A model generated the notes under the pieces. That model ran no database searches. It was not told the origin of the DNA and was given only the letters and a program-made list of their open reading frames with translations. A stretch of 64,000 bases of DNA, from assembly GCA_003427395.1 (NCBI GenBank), contig BFEA01000657.1, positions 578,916-642,915 on the forward strand. Direction: 5' to 3'. The position numbers and the translations under genes were made by a program. This DNA comes from Chara braunii. Taxonomy: Eukaryota; Streptophyta; Charophyceae; Charales; Characeae. This document shows, piece by piece, positions 10,741 to 23,734 of this stretch. The first letter of the stretch is position 1; every line of letters starts with the position of its first letter.

Positions 10741-12719
10741 TCAAAGCCACGAAAAAGGATTATAAGGTTAGTTTTGGATCTTAATGTATAAGTTTTGAGA
10801 TATGAAGGATAAAAATTGCGCCTGTATTGTCCCACGTTAAGGGGGAGATTCATCCTCCTTCTGAATATATAGTGGCGGAGAGTCGGGCTAAGTGCTAGGC
10901 AAGAGCGAATGAGCGGGTTAGCACAGTGCGTAGAGGGACAAAGAGAGAGAGAGGGAGAGTAGGTACTTACCTCGATGAAAGCACTGCTGGATGAACCGAA
11001 TGTCGAACTATAACGCGGAAAGTGCATGCGGACCACATGCTGTCTGCCAATGTATCCGTCCGTGATCTAGCGGCGGATTCATTGTTGTTTGCACGTTTTT
11101 GCTGAGTAGTACGGTGCGTCCGGTCACTACATACCTTGACTAGTCGCTACTATTTACCTTCCTTGCGGTGGTGGTGCTGACCAGTTGTCAGAGGGAAGGA
11201 AATGGGTATGTACCTGGTCTCCTTCTCGAGGGAGATTTGCTCTGGACTTGCATCTTCGAGAAGCTCGGCGCAGATATCAGTCGGGCTACTGAGGGGTGCG
11301 GACGGAACCAGGGACTACGCTGTCTATGGCAGGAAGCAGATACGAGGAAGGTAGTTCGGCAAGTAGAAAAGCACCTGCCCGTGCTGTTGCAGAAGGTTCG
11401 TTCGACATCCTAATCGTTGGAGGGGGTGTGAGGCTAGCCGCCAGGTTGGGGACTTACCTGTTGGCAGGTACGCTGCCTGTTTCATAAAGCAAGGTGGCAA
11501 GGCAATCGAACTACGAATTTGGGGATTTGTCTAGAGGTCGTACGCTGCTATTTCGTTAGAACAGTGAAGTGGGGGGAGCAGGCTCAAGACTGAAGGTTTG
11601 CCTACCGGCCAACGTAAGGTCTGCCTCGTCAAAGGGAAGTCGGAGCGGACAGGCAGCAGAGACTGCAAGACGGGTTGCTGACCCTTATGACTATCGTCCC
11701 ATCAGCCTGTGCAGTAGAGGGTTGACCGCGAAGGTGCAGACTTACCTGTGACTGGCATACTTCGGGTCACGAACCGCGAAGGCGGAGATCTACACGGGCG
11801 GTTCTGCATACAGAGCAGTTGCTGCTGTTGAGAGTGATTAATGTGGTTGTGGCTGGCTGCTGCACATTGCTGCTGGCCGCTGCATACTGCGGCCGAATGT
11901 TGCGACTAGTTGCTACTGTTTTTCGATTGTGCACGACTGCTGTTTCTGTTAACTGTGCGCGAGTCGTGGCTAACTGCTGACAACTGCTACTGCGGCTGCC
12001 TACTGTTGGTTGCTGCGTACTACTGCATACCGCCGCAGTTGTTGCTGACTGTTACAGCCTGCTGTGCAGCGACAATTGGACTTAGAGAAGTGGCTGAGCT
12101 TGGGAAGGAAGGTTAGTGCTGTGATTTGAGGGGTCGGTAGAGGGTTGACCTTGACAGCTGACTTCAGAACTTAACCAAACTGCTACTATTTGGCCATCAT
12201 TGTGGGGCCCTCAGGCGAGTGAAGGTATCAAGGCCCTCTCCTGGGAGTTAAGTTGTCCCCCTCTTGTATCTCCAACGTATGAAACCCTTTATCTTTTGCC
12301 CTTCTTACTCTTAAGTCTAGTCCTATTCTGAAAGGAATGTGGCAGGCGAGATTACAACTCGTAGGTCCACATCAAGACTCTGTGGGGAGTCAACCCACCG
12401 ATTGCGGGAGATCTGCCGGAACTCAGGAGGAGTCCTGGAGGCAGGGAACTGAAAGGTAACCTTTTGCTTCCCTCTATAAACCTATATTATAGTGCCAATC
12501 TGTACTACCTGTTGTGTTTTGACTGAGTATACTGCATGCATCCTATGTTGACATTGGGTTTGACTTTCAGGACATAACCCAGTCTAAGTAAAGGAACGAG
12601 TGCACAACCTCAAGTTTCAGTTTTATTGATTGTCTGAAAGCAGATTGAGAAAAGAGGTTGCATCAGGGGGAAGGATGGGAGGAAGGCAGTTTTGCTTGTG
12701 CTTGAACGGGTCTTATGGG
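10741..12719. other. Non-coding; CTGC/TACTGC-rich stretch, no gene seen
   Basis: No conserved frame was found. About 11815-12070 is a degenerate low-complexity run built from CTGC, TACTGC and TTGCTG words. The remainder shows no bounded repeat that I can support. Confidence 0.45.
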
Positions 12720-13215
12720 GTCAGGCATTGTTTCCAAGACGAATGGCATAACTACTATGTTTATTTGGCTGTTTTCTTTATTTTTAAGATGAATGGTCTA
12801 AGTCTGAGGCTACAAGATTATATTTTGAACAAAGGAATATGACTTTCTATATTTCTATACTTATATGTTTATAAGAACAAGGCAAGCCAGACATTGTTTC
12901 TAAGACGAATGGTCTGACTATAGCCTTATCACAAGTTAAGAGAGTATAACTAAGAGCTATAATTGAAGGTAACTTGGGCCGGATGAGCATTGTTTTTAAG
13001 ACGAATGGCTCAGTCCTACGCTCATTTTTGAAGATTAAGTTCAGAGAATTATATATAACTTGACTATTTTAACAGATCAGGGAGACTAAACATTGTTTCT
13101 TAGATTAATGGCTTAGTCATATGCTCAATGAAGAGAAAAGTAGTTGTGCAACCTGTTCGTGTATAACTAAGGCAAAAAGTTGGCATTGTTTATAAGATGA
13201 ATGGCCTAACTCAAT
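12715..13215 (+). repeat. Array of hairpins with constant loop and changing stems
   Basis: At least five units carry a CATTGTTT..AAGA.GAATGG core (about 12724, 12892, 12988, 13091 and 13184), and a sixth shows only the right half (about 12787). CATT pairs with AATG, and the outer arms differ between units yet stay complementary: CAGA/TCTG (12888-12916), TGAG/CTCA (12984-13012), GACTAA/TTAGTC (13084-13118) and AGTTGG/CC-AACT (13178-13211). Paired changes of this kind indicate maintained secondary structure. The transcribed strand is unknown. Confidence 0.7.
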
Positions 13216-13479
13216 GCCCTATGTAAGCTGGGTATGAAGGGATAAATTATTGAAAGACCATGAACTATTGTTTGCCAAGATAGACCTTGGGGCTGGTGAG
13301 AGTACTTACCTTTGTGGTTTGGCCTGCATGAGACCGAGTGAGATTGCTACTTAGTCCGAGTTTCAGTTTGACAGGTAGTTGCTTTAGAGGTTCGCCACGT
13401 GCTAGAGCGATAAGAGTTAGTTCAAATTTTTGCATTTTTTTAGCTAACTTTATTTTACTCAAATCAATTCTCGCATTTT

Positions 13480-13830
13480 CTGGGATCTTTTTTTATACTT
13501 GGCTTTGTATAAATTTTGGTAAGCCACTTTCTCTACGGAAGCGTTGCCGAAATTTTTGCAAATCTTAGGAGTTAGTCAAAATTTGACCTTTCAAAGTCTA
13601 ACTTGTCTGAATTTTTATATATGACTTAGTAAAAATCTAGGAGTGCTACCTGAATTTTTACTAATTCAGGGAGTTTGACAAAATTTAACTTTGGAAAGTT
13701 GAAGATTATTTCTGTTTTTATATTCGTGCTATTATAAATTCGTAGAAGGCATTTTTCCTATGGGAAGCGCTGCCGAGATTTTCTTAGTTTAGAGGAGTTC
13801 AATTATATTTTGACAGGTGGTGATGCTGGC
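13480..13830. repeat. A/T-rich diverged direct repeats with hairpins
   Basis: Two related blocks lie about 227 bp apart (about 13508-13595 and 13733-13825), sharing ATAAATT, GGAAGCG.TGCCGA and GAGTT. Between them are short hairpins such as GTTAG...CTAAC (13571-13602). No coding potential is seen. Confidence 0.5.
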
Positions 13831-14474
13831 AGTCTACTTTGTATAGAGGAGATTATGCCAGGGACCTTTCTTTTGGCACTTGCTTAGAGGTAGACCTAGG
13901 CTTAGTTAAATAGGATGATTCGAGTGAGATCGTGATGTGGAGATTATTCTCCTTGAACTTATAGACTTAGCTTGGGGATTGGCCTGTCTTGTGTTACAAG
14001 TCTTCTTGATCGATTGATTCAGGATTTGGGCTAGATTCAACTTGATTCTACAAGGATCACCTTCTGTTATCACTAATAACAGGTCGGTTGCCGATTCGTC
14101 GGCTTACGATTCAACTCCGATACACTCTTGCCACTCAACCTTGAAGGCTTTAGCCCTGTGGTTTGATCTGTTTCATTGTGTTTTTACCCGGACTTTATTG
14201 AATGGCCATTTAACAAAGATACGAAGTATTTTATTGCTGGGAGGATGTGCTAAGGTTGAGGTTTGTATGGCTAAACCAAGGGGTGTGAGCGCAGAGAATG
14301 GTTGAAGTTGACCCCGTGTAGTGTATGGACTTCTGGTTGAATCTTTGATGTGATTGCAGGTATGTTTGGAGACTCGAACTTTGGATTTGATTGCCTGCGC
14401 TCACATACATATATGTATGGCTGAGAGAAGTCCCACTGTGACTGTGAGAAGTGATCGTCCTATATTTATAACCT
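13831..14474. other. Non-coding stretch, no gene seen
   Basis: Only short chance ORFs occur, and I found no bounded repeat. It continues into the 222-bp duplication at 14475. Confidence 0.4.
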
Positions 14475-14918
14475 GTTATATATATGTAAATACATATGTC
14501 TTGAGAGTTTCGCGCGGCGTACTGCGACCGCGCGCAAGGGTTAAACAGATTATGTTTTCGAGAGAAAAGGGACATTCCCTTTTATCCTTTGCTTTTCAGA
14601 GTTTTCATGGTTGGACGTTGTAGTACGTGGCAGCCGTCAAAGTCAAACCCCTTGACTTCTTTCCAGACCCTGGATGATGGAGCTGATCTCTAGGTTGTTA
14701 TATATATGTAAATACATATGTCTTGAGAGTTTCGCGCGGCGTACTGCGACCGCGCGCAAGGGTTAAACAGATTATGTTTTCGAGAGGAAAGGGACATCCC
14801 CTTTTATCCTTTGCTTTTTAGAGTTTCTATGGTTGGACGTTGTAGTCCGTGGCAGCCGTCGAAGTAAAACCCTCCGACTTCTTTCCAGACCCTGGATGAT
14901 GGAGTTGATCTCAAGGGC
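14475..14918. repeat. Tandem duplication of 222 bp
   Basis: Copy one is 14475-14696 and copy two is 14697-14918, nearly identical. Each unit contains two strong hairpins: ATATGTAAATACATAT, and CGCGCGG...CCGCGCG with an identical 10-base loop. The few differences between copies show the duplication is young relative to surrounding repeats. Confidence 0.8.
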
Positions 14919-16769
14919 AATAAGAGACGATTGCCACCACAGGTATGAGCCTGTGTACCACGCACTCTCCGCAGGGTGCAGAAGAGGGTGTGGTTCTCAA
15001 TTGTCCAGCGTCGAGAGATTAACCCTCAAGGCGCATGTCAACCGACACTTGAGTGTCGAATGCGACCCTCGAGATTAGCGAGGACCAAAAGAGTATGGGT
15101 ACTACATAGTACACCATCATTGCCACCGCTAGCATTGCAAGTCGATACGAGTTAGCCCTGCGTTCGCGCGGTTTTATACTAAGTCTCCCGCGCGACGCCT
15201 ATCCGATTTCCGCGTCGGAAAGTTATGGGATGGCTAGTAAGGGACTAGGAGTGTTGTCGCGTTGTTTGAGGTGTGTGTGTGTGTTTTATTTTTGTGTTCG
15301 CAGTGTGGTGTATGCGTGGTGAGTGGGATACGTCCTAGTCGACGGACGCCAAGTCGCGCTTGAAACCTTAACGCCCCAAGATGTCGGTTCGTGTGCGGGT
15401 CCGATAAAGGCGTACTACCGCACATACCCCCTATGCTACAGCGAACGAGAAACGCCCTCAGCTGGTCCACCTTGCAATTCCAAATGATCAGCTTTCGTAC
15501 TGTGGACTGGTAGCTCGGTGGGGATACGCCCACCGAAGGCAGGTGACAGCTCCCGTAAGGTGGAGGTAAGTCATGCCTCGCGTAGGCCCTATCCCGTCGT
15601 AGGGGCTCGCGGGAGGTATGGCTGGCGCACTCGACCGGAGCGGTGTAGGGCCAAACCCCGATAGACTTTCGAGCCTTAGTCGACCCCACTGCGGGTCCCA
15701 GTTGGCTCGGCCCGCCCACGCTCATGCTCAGGGCGCGGACCATTCGTCCCATGGTCATCCCCACCTAGTGCTTTGAGATGGATGGCGGTGGGCCATCGCG
15801 CGAGAAAGATTTGCCATTGGGGATGTAGCTCAACCCTCACGCCGGGTGGTAGGCTCGCTGGTCATTCGGTCAACACTTATTTTTTTTTTGATTCTTAGTT
15901 AAGTTCTCAGGCAACTGCTCCTTCCAATATGCAGGCAGTCCAAGGGCTCTTTGAGTGTTTTTCTTCTCTTGTGCGCAGGCTAAGCGTCATCCTTAGGCCG
16001 CGCACCATTTCCCTAAGTATCGTGACCCTTTGGCGTCATCGGGGTGCAGCGAAGCCGTCCTCCCCCTCGCCTCTACGCACCCATTGGGTTCCATACTTCT
16101 CATTCAACCCTATTGACGTAGGCCCCTTAGTCTTTTCGGGGCTTTGACACGCATGCACACACAACCTCACATTTCCCTTGGCAAAATTGCACTCCATTTC
16201 CTCATTTAAACGCAAAGGTCATTTCCATGGGTTGGCTTTATGCTAAGGGTCCCGTAGCCCCTTTGCCCCTCTTCCCTTTTCCTTTTGATGCCCGGTTCCG
16301 CCCGCCCCTATCCCGCTCAAGGCATCCTTAGCCTTCACTTACCTGCACAATCCCACCCAAAGCAAAGATCCATACAATCCCCCGTTGGGGGTCAACACGT
16401 AGCCCTTCCCACATGCCTATCTTTCCATGCTCTTTGGCTGCTCTTTGTTCCCTTTCTTTGCTCAATCAACCCATCCTCTTTTCATAGTTATGCAGTCGGG
16501 GAAATGGTTGAGTCAAACTGACCTTGCTTCAACTTATCCTTTCTCCGGATTCCGCCCCCTTTCTCGCTCTTTTCAAACGTCCTTTCCTTTGCCTTCTTGG
16601 TGGCACAAGGGACCGGCTACGCTTCCCTTGCCCTCTTTCTCCACCAAGTGATGTCTGATCTCTTTTTACCGTTCGCACCTGGCAATGTAACAAGTGAGGG
16701 GAGAAGAGTTAGTTATATGCCAAGTGAGGGAAAGGGAGAGGGGGCAATGGCGAAGGGGGAAAGAAGGAG
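14919..16769. other. Non-coding stretch, no gene recognised
   Basis: The minus frame 15764-15234 (176 codons) and the plus frames around 15930-16650 show no family signal. Composition shifts from GC-rich (15.2-15.8 kb) to C/T-rich (16.2-16.65 kb). No terminal repeats were found. Confidence 0.4.
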
Positions 16770-16798
16770 AGAGAGTGAGAGAGAGGGAGGGGGGGGGG

Positions 16799-16828
<30 letters not shown>
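16770..16828 (+). repeat. GA microsatellite with G tract
   Basis: A run of gagaga and gggggggggg leads into an uninterrupted (GA)n tract that ends at about 16828. Confidence 0.9.
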
Positions 16829-16830
<2 letters not shown>

Positions 16831-16929
16831 ACTTTTATTCCTAATCAAATCATATCCCCGTAGTAGCAGCCAAATGTCGGTCACCCATCCCATAGTGGTA
16901 GCAGCAAACTCCCGGTCACCCATCCCACA

Positions 16930-18965
16930 GTGAAAGATCAACTAAGTATGAATCGGAATACTACAATACACATGAATTTGACAATGAGAGATTGAAAAGC
17001 ACATGCACATGTAGGAAGTAGCAACTAAGTACGACCGGAACATTACAACACACATGAACTTAACAATATGAAGATTGAACTAGTGAAGAGCACATACACA
17101 TGGAGGAGAGATCAACTAGGTGCGCTCCGGAACACTACAACACACATGCTCTTGACAATGGGAAGATTGAACTAGTGAAAGGCACATGCACATGGTGGAA
17201 AGGCCAACTAAGTATGGACCGGAACATCATAACACTCATGAACTTGTCAAGGAGAAGATTGAACTAATGAAAGCACATACACATGGAGGAGGGATTAACT
17301 AAGTATGAACCGGATCACTACAATACATATGAGAAGACGGAATTAGTGAAAGACACATGCACACGGAGGAAGGATCAACAAAGTGTGAATCGGAACATCA
17401 CAACGCACATGAACTTGACAATAAGAAGCTAGATTAGTGAAAGGCACTTGCACATGGAGGGAAGATCAACTAAGTAAGAACCGGAACATCACAAACACAC
17501 CTGAACTTGACAATGAGAAGCTAGACTAGTGAGAGGCACATGCACATAAGGAAAGATAAACCAAGTATGAACCGGAACATCACAATACACAAGAACTTGA
17601 CAATGAGAAGCTAGACTAGTGAACGACACATGACCATAGAGGAGAGATCAACTAAGTATGAACCAGAACATCACAACACATATGAACTTGACAATGAGAA
17701 GCTAGAACTAGTGAAAGACATGCACAGGGAGGAAAGATCAACTAAGTATGAACCGGAATATCACAAACACACATGAACTTGACAATGAGAAGCTAGACTA
17801 GTGAACGATATATGCACATGGAGGAAATATCAACTAAGTAGGAACCGGAACATCACAACAAACATGAACTTGACAATGAGATACTTGAACTAGTGAAGGA
17901 CACATGCACATGAAGGAAAGATCAACTAAGTAGGAATCGGAACATCACAACATATGTGAACTTGACAATGAGATGCTAGACAAGTGAACGACACATGCAC
18001 ATAGAGGAGAGATTAACTAAGTATGAACGGGAACATCACAACACATATAAACTTGTCAATGAGAGGCTATAACTAGTGAAAGACATATGCGCATGGAGGA
18101 GAGATCAACTAAGTATGCACCGGAACATCACAACACATATGAACTTGACAATGAGAAGGTAAAACTAGTGAAAGACATATGCACATGGAGAAAAGATCAA
18201 CCAAGTATGAACCGGAATATCACAACACATATGAACTTGACAATGTGAAGCTAGAACTAGTGAAAGACATATGCACATGGAGGAAAGATCAACTAAGTAT
18301 GAACCGAAACATCACAAACACACGTGAACTTGACAATGAGGAGCTAGACTAGTGAACGACACATGCACATAGAGGAGAGACCAGCGAAGTATGAATCGTA
18401 ACATCACAACACATATGAACTTGACAATGTGAAGCTAGAACTAGCGAAAGACATATGCACATGGAGGAAGGATCAACTAAGTATAAACCGGAACATCACA
18501 AACACACATGAACTTGACAATGAGATACTTGAAATAGTGAAGGACACGTGCACATGGAGGAAATATCAATTAAGTAGGAAACGGAACATCACAACGTACA
18601 TGAACTTGACAATGAGATACTTGAACTAGTGAAGGACACATGCACATGAAGGAAAAATCAACTAACTAAGTATGAACCGGAACATCACAAACACACATGA
18701 ACTTGACAATGAGAAGCTAGACTAGTGAACGACACACGCACATGGAGGAAAGATCAACTAAGTAGGAACCGGAACATCACAACAAACATTAACTTGACAA
18801 TGAGATACTTAAACTAGTGAAGGACACATGCACATGAAGCAAAGATCAACTAAGTAGGAACCAGAACATCACAACACATGAACTTGACAATGGGAAGCTA
18901 GAACTAGTGAAAGACATATGCACATGGAAGAAAGATCAACTAAGTATGAATTGGAACATAATCAT
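16930..18965. repeat. Satellite A, about 92-97-bp monomers
   Basis: About 21 head-to-tail monomers carry the conserved words GATCAACTAAGTATGAACCGG, AACATCACAACACA, ATGAACTTGACAATGAGAAG and CTAGTGAA. Identity between neighbours is moderate, with length variation of a few bases. The ORF at 18429-18629 is only the repeat read in one frame. This looks like an ageing satellite block rather than genic DNA. Confidence 0.9.
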
Positions 18966-19035
18966 GTGAGAGTTGAGCCATGTATGTGAGTGAGACTTGC
19001 TCAAACATATGCCCATGGCTTATGCATGCAGCCAA

Positions 19036-20690
19036 GGTGAAAATCAAGACTTACAATAGGCTAGGTTACAAGTATTGAGCAAGACTTGAAATAGCCCAAA
19101 TCGCAAGTAATGAGCATGAGATCATTCATAGACGAAGCGGAGCATCTCGTACTAGCATGTGAGTGAAAAGCAAGATCTACACCAGTCCAAATCACAAGTA
19201 ATGAGCATGAGATCACCCATGAAAGAATCGGAGCATCTCTTACTAGCATGTGAGTGAAAAGCAAGATCTACACTAGTCCAAATCACAAGCAATGAGCATG
19301 AGATCATTCATGGAAGAATCAGAACATCTTCTACTAGTGTGTGAGTGAAATGCAAGAGTTACACTAGGCTNNNNNNNNNNNNNNNNNNNNNNNNNNNNNN
19401 NNNNNNNNNNNNNNNNNNNNNNNNNNNNNNNNNNNNNNNNNNNNNNNNNNNNNNNNNNNNNNNNNNNNNNNNNNNNNNNNNNNNNNNNNNNNNNNNNNNN
19501 NNNNNNNNNNNNNNNNNNNNNNNNNNNNNNNNNNNNNNNNNNNNNNNNNNNNNNNNNNNNNNNNNNNNNNNNNNNNNNNNNNNNNNNNNNNNNNNNNNNN
19601 NNNNNNNNNNNNNNNNNNNNNNNNNNNNNNNNNNNNNNNNNNNNNNNNNNNNNNNNNNNNNNNNNNNNNNNNNNNNNNNNNNNNNNNNNNNNNNNNNNNN
19701 NNNNNNNNNNNNNNNNNNNNNNNNNNNNNNNNNNNNNNNNNNNNNNNNNNNNNNNNNNNNNNNNNNNNNNNNNNNNNNNNNNNNNNNNNNNNNNNNNNNN
19801 NNNNNNNNNNNNNNNNNNNNNNNNNNNNNNNNNNNNNNNNNNNNNNNNNNNNNNNNNNNNNNNNNNNNNNNNNNNNNNNNNNNNNNNNNNNNNNNNNNNN
19901 NNNNNNNNNNNNNNNNNNNNNNNNNNNNNNNNNNNNNNNNNNNNNNNNNNNNNNNNNNNNNNNNNNNNNNNNNNNNNNNNNNNNNNNNNNNNNNNNNNNN
20001 NNNNNNNNNNNNNNNNNNNNNNNNNNNNNNNNNNNNNNNNNNNNNNNNNNNNNNNNNNNNNNNNNNNNNNNNNNNNNNNNNNNNNNNNNNNNNNNNNNNN
20101 NNNNNNNNNNNNNNNNNNNNNNNNNNNNNNNNNNNNNNNNNNNNNNNNNNNNNNNNNNNNNNNNNNNNNNNNNNNNNNNNNNNNNNNNNNNNNNNNNNNN
20201 NNNNNNNNNNNNNNNNNNNNNNNNNNNNNNNNNNNNNNNNNNNNNNNNNNNNNNNNNNNNNNNNNNNNNNNNNNNNNNNNNNNNNNNNNNNNNNNNNNNN
20301 NNNNNNNNNNNNNNNNNNNNCCTACTAGCATGTGAGTGAAAAGCAAGATCTACACTAGTCCAAATCACAAGTAATGAGCATGAGATCATTCATGAAAGAA
20401 TCGGAACATCTCCTACTAGTATGTGAGTGAAAAGCAAGATCTACACTAGTCCAAATCACAAGTAATGAGCATGAGATCATTCATGAAAGAATCGGAACAT
20501 CTCCTACTAGTGTGTGAGTGAAATGCAAGAGTTACACTAGGCTATATTACAAGATTTGAGCAAGAGATCATCCATGGAAGAATCAAAGGATCTCCTACTA
20601 GCATGTGAGTGAAAAGCAAGATCTACACTAGTCCAAATCACAAGTAATGAGCATGAGATCATCCATGAAAGAGTCGGAGCATCTCCTATT
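19036..20690. repeat. Satellite B, about 91-bp monomers, contains assembly gap
   Basis: Monomers of about 91 bp share TGTGAGTGAAAAGCAAGATC, CACAAGTAATGAGCATGAG and ATCATTCATGAAAGAATCGG. The array abuts satellite A, has nearly the same monomer length and shares CGGAACATC, so the two probably descend from one ancestor. The 950-N gap lies inside it, so copy number is unknown. Confidence 0.85.
19371..20320. other. Assembly gap of 950 N
   Basis: The sequence is unknown bases from 19371 to 20320, flanked on both sides by satellite B. True length may differ. Single N bases also occur at 21848, 37741 and 37815 next to homopolymers. Confidence 0.99.
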
Positions 20691-20773
20691 AGAAGAAGAA
20701 GAAGAGAAAGAAGAAGGAAAAAAAGAAGAAGAGGAGGAAGAAGAAGAAAAGGAAGAAGAAGAAGAAGAAGAAG
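20690..20773 (+). repeat. GAA-rich purine tract
   Basis: About 84 bp of almost pure purine, mostly GAA and GAAA repeats, directly follows satellite B. Confidence 0.9.
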
Positions 20774-23734
20774 CATCCTCTTCCTTCTACTCACCTTGTT
20801 AATGTCTTGACGAGGCTTCTTCCTCCTTGCACAGAACACTTTCTTGGCTATGGCCTCCTCTTCTTCAAGCCTCTCTCCCCCCCTTCTTACTCTCTCCCAA
20901 GTTACCACATGCTCCAATCACCATAGCTATAGAGTCCTCCCCTCTAGGAGGGCTGATGAGACTCCTAGCCTCTTTCTCTTCCTCACACCCAGGGGGCTAT
21001 GGCGGATCACCTCCCTAGGGCCAGCCTCACTACCACTAGTCTCTAGAGCTCCTCTCCCTAGCTCATGGCCTACATCAAGCTCTTAAACTGGCATGGGTTC
21101 CCCTCTCCTCTCTCTAAGTGAAAGAGTGCTCCTATGAGCTCATTTGGGTAGCATGGGCACTCATGCAATTGTGAAAGTGGCGGACTAAATTCCCAGCTTA
21201 TGTAGGCTGAAACCAGCAGTCCGGCCAGCCCATGGGCCTCCCCACGTGCCTTGAGGTGAACCGAGGTACCCCCAAGGCAAAATATGACTACTAGGCCCTT
21301 TTGGAGGTACCCGGGCCTCTTTTTGGCCAAATACATGTAGTGCGAGTGGTTGGTACCAACTCGGATTGCCTTTTGGCCTACTTCGGCCTCCTTTTCACCT
21401 CACAAATGTTGCCCCCTTGGGTCCCAATGCCGAAGGGGCAACTTTACTTAGGAGTAAAAGGCCTAGCGGTCCTTTTCCTCAATTTTTTCAGTTTGCACCC
21501 TATTTTTGGTAGGCCGAGATATTTTTCCATGCAGCAACACATTTTCAGCCTTGGATCTGGCTGAGATCCAAGGCCAACAATATTCCGTGCCACCCCCAAG
21601 TAGCCCTTGCTTCGATTTTGAGCCCCTAAGTCCATTTTTTTAATTTTTGGAGCATCTGATTGTCTTTTTGGGCCAAATGCACAATTTTGTCCTTTTCCCT
21701 CTTTTGTTTCTTTCCATTTTGGGTTGCCACCTCATTCCAGAGCTAGCCGTTTTGAATTGGCCCACAATAAAACGGCTAGTTCCCCTCCACCATGAGATCT
21801 GATCTCAGATCCATGGTCAAAAAGAAAACCGGCCATTTCTCTTTTGTNTTTTTTTTTTTTTTTTTTAATTCAGATTTTATTGAGATATGACCCCAAGGGC
21901 CATATTTCTGCAATCCGAATTGCCCTCTCTCATTCTAGGAGGGATGAGGTCACAATTGGGACCTACCAGTCCCTACTGTGCAGGTCCCAATAGGCTGGCA
22001 CACTCTCCTCCACTCTTTTCTCCCTTTTTGTCTCATTCTCTTTCCATTTTCTCTCCCTTTTCTTTCTTTTTCTTTTATTTCAGTTGTGACAAGTTTCAAA
22101 CTGCTCTGCACCCTCTTTCTAGGCCTTAGGGCCTCATTCAAGGCCAACTTCATTGCTGATACTTGGCCGTTATATCTCGGATTTCAATAATGGCACCCTC
22201 ATTCTCCTATTTTGAGCCCTTTTTGCTCCGATTTTCCAAGGACACATGTTGAGCCTCTTGAGGCTCTATTTTCTCATGCCTAGCTAGTCCGAGATATTTC
22301 GGACTGCTGGGCAGCCCTCCCAATATCATTATTATACTTTTTTTTTTCCCATGGCTCTCCCACTTGCCCCAACTAGTGCTTGCACTAGTGGTGCTAATGT
22401 TTCCCACCATCTAGATCCTTGATCTTGACGGTGCCGTTTGCTTGCACAATTATTCCTTGTGCTTGCTCATGGTTCCCTTGGGACATCCCAAGTCCCCGTC
22501 ACTTTCCTCCATACTAGTTCCATTTTCTTGTCACGTCGGCGGTCTCACCGACGTGTGTCCCGTTTTTTTACTTGGTCCCGGACAACATTTCGGACGGTGT
22601 CCCATTTTTATTTCTGGGGCCCCCTTGCCTTTGGTGGTCCCATCATCTTTACATGTGTGCTGATTTTTCTAGGCCGTGAGATCTCATCTCACGGTTTCCA
22701 CTTGCCTCTTACCGAAATTGCTCTTTTCTAGCCTCTCGGGCTTGCCGTGGCTCATTTTCCCTTAGCCTAGGCACCCCCATGCAGTCCGTTATTTCTCGGA
22801 CTGCAGTCATGGCTATTTTCCTAGTCCCACAGCCCCACAACTTGCCCCATACTAAAAGAAAATGAAGCGTTAAACCGGGCTGAATGTTGGCTCCGGATGC
22901 ACCAAAAACATGTGTTTCTCCTCCCCCATGTAATCCGTTATTTTTCAGTTGCATGGGGCTTTGATTTTGTTTGATTTTCTCTGCAAAAATCAAAGAAAAT
23001 CAAAGTTTATTGCAACCGCCATATTTCAGAATGAATCTAGTCACGGATGTATCTCCCAAAGTGGCCGTTTTTTACCGTTAGGGCCCTTTTCTCTTTTCTT
23101 TTCTTTTTTGTTTTCTTTTCTTTTCTTTTTCCTCCTTTCTTGGACAGTAGATACCTGCCAGTCCCTACTTGTGGCAGTCCCTATTGACAACTAACTCACT
23201 TACTCCCTCTCACTCTTTTTGTTTTATTTTTTCACATTTTTTTTCTTTTCTCTCTTTTTTCTAGCATGCCAAGTGTCAAGTGGCTGTTAAGGCCCTTTTC
23301 TAGCCCCTTCCTCTTAGTTTTGGCCCTTCCTATGCCCAAGGTGCGGTCCGTTATATCTCGGACTGCAATAATGGCCCTCTCATGCCTATGGGAGCTTCCT
23401 TTTACTTCTATTTTTTTCCCATAGTGGCCCCTCCTACTCCGATTTTCTCCCGGATTTCTATTTTTCACATAGGGTCTCTTTTTACTCTATTTTCTTGAGG
23501 GAGGTTGATCCGAGATTTTTTGGTTTCCTCCCATGCCTCTTACTTCAAGTTTCTTTACTTTTTCTTTTCCTTTCGGCCTTTCCGTTTGCTACCGCCAGTG
23601 CTTGCACTAGTGGTGCTAATATTCTTGGCCGTCAAGATCTGGATCTTGACGGTGCACCTTGCCTTTATTATTTTCCCTCATGCGGTGCAACCGTTTCTTA
23701 TTGAGACTTTCACATGTCCCCGCCATTTGTCCCG

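Noticed and set aside
15234-15764. 176-codon minus ORF
   Set aside because: No recognisable domain, and it contains low-complexity runs (THTHTSNNATT) from a GT repeat.
19273-20389. ORFs across the N gap
   Set aside because: They consist almost entirely of unknown residues and satellite monomers.
16930-20690. CRISPR-like regular repeats
   Set aside because: Monomers are contiguous with no unique spacers and the context is eukaryotic, so they are satellites.
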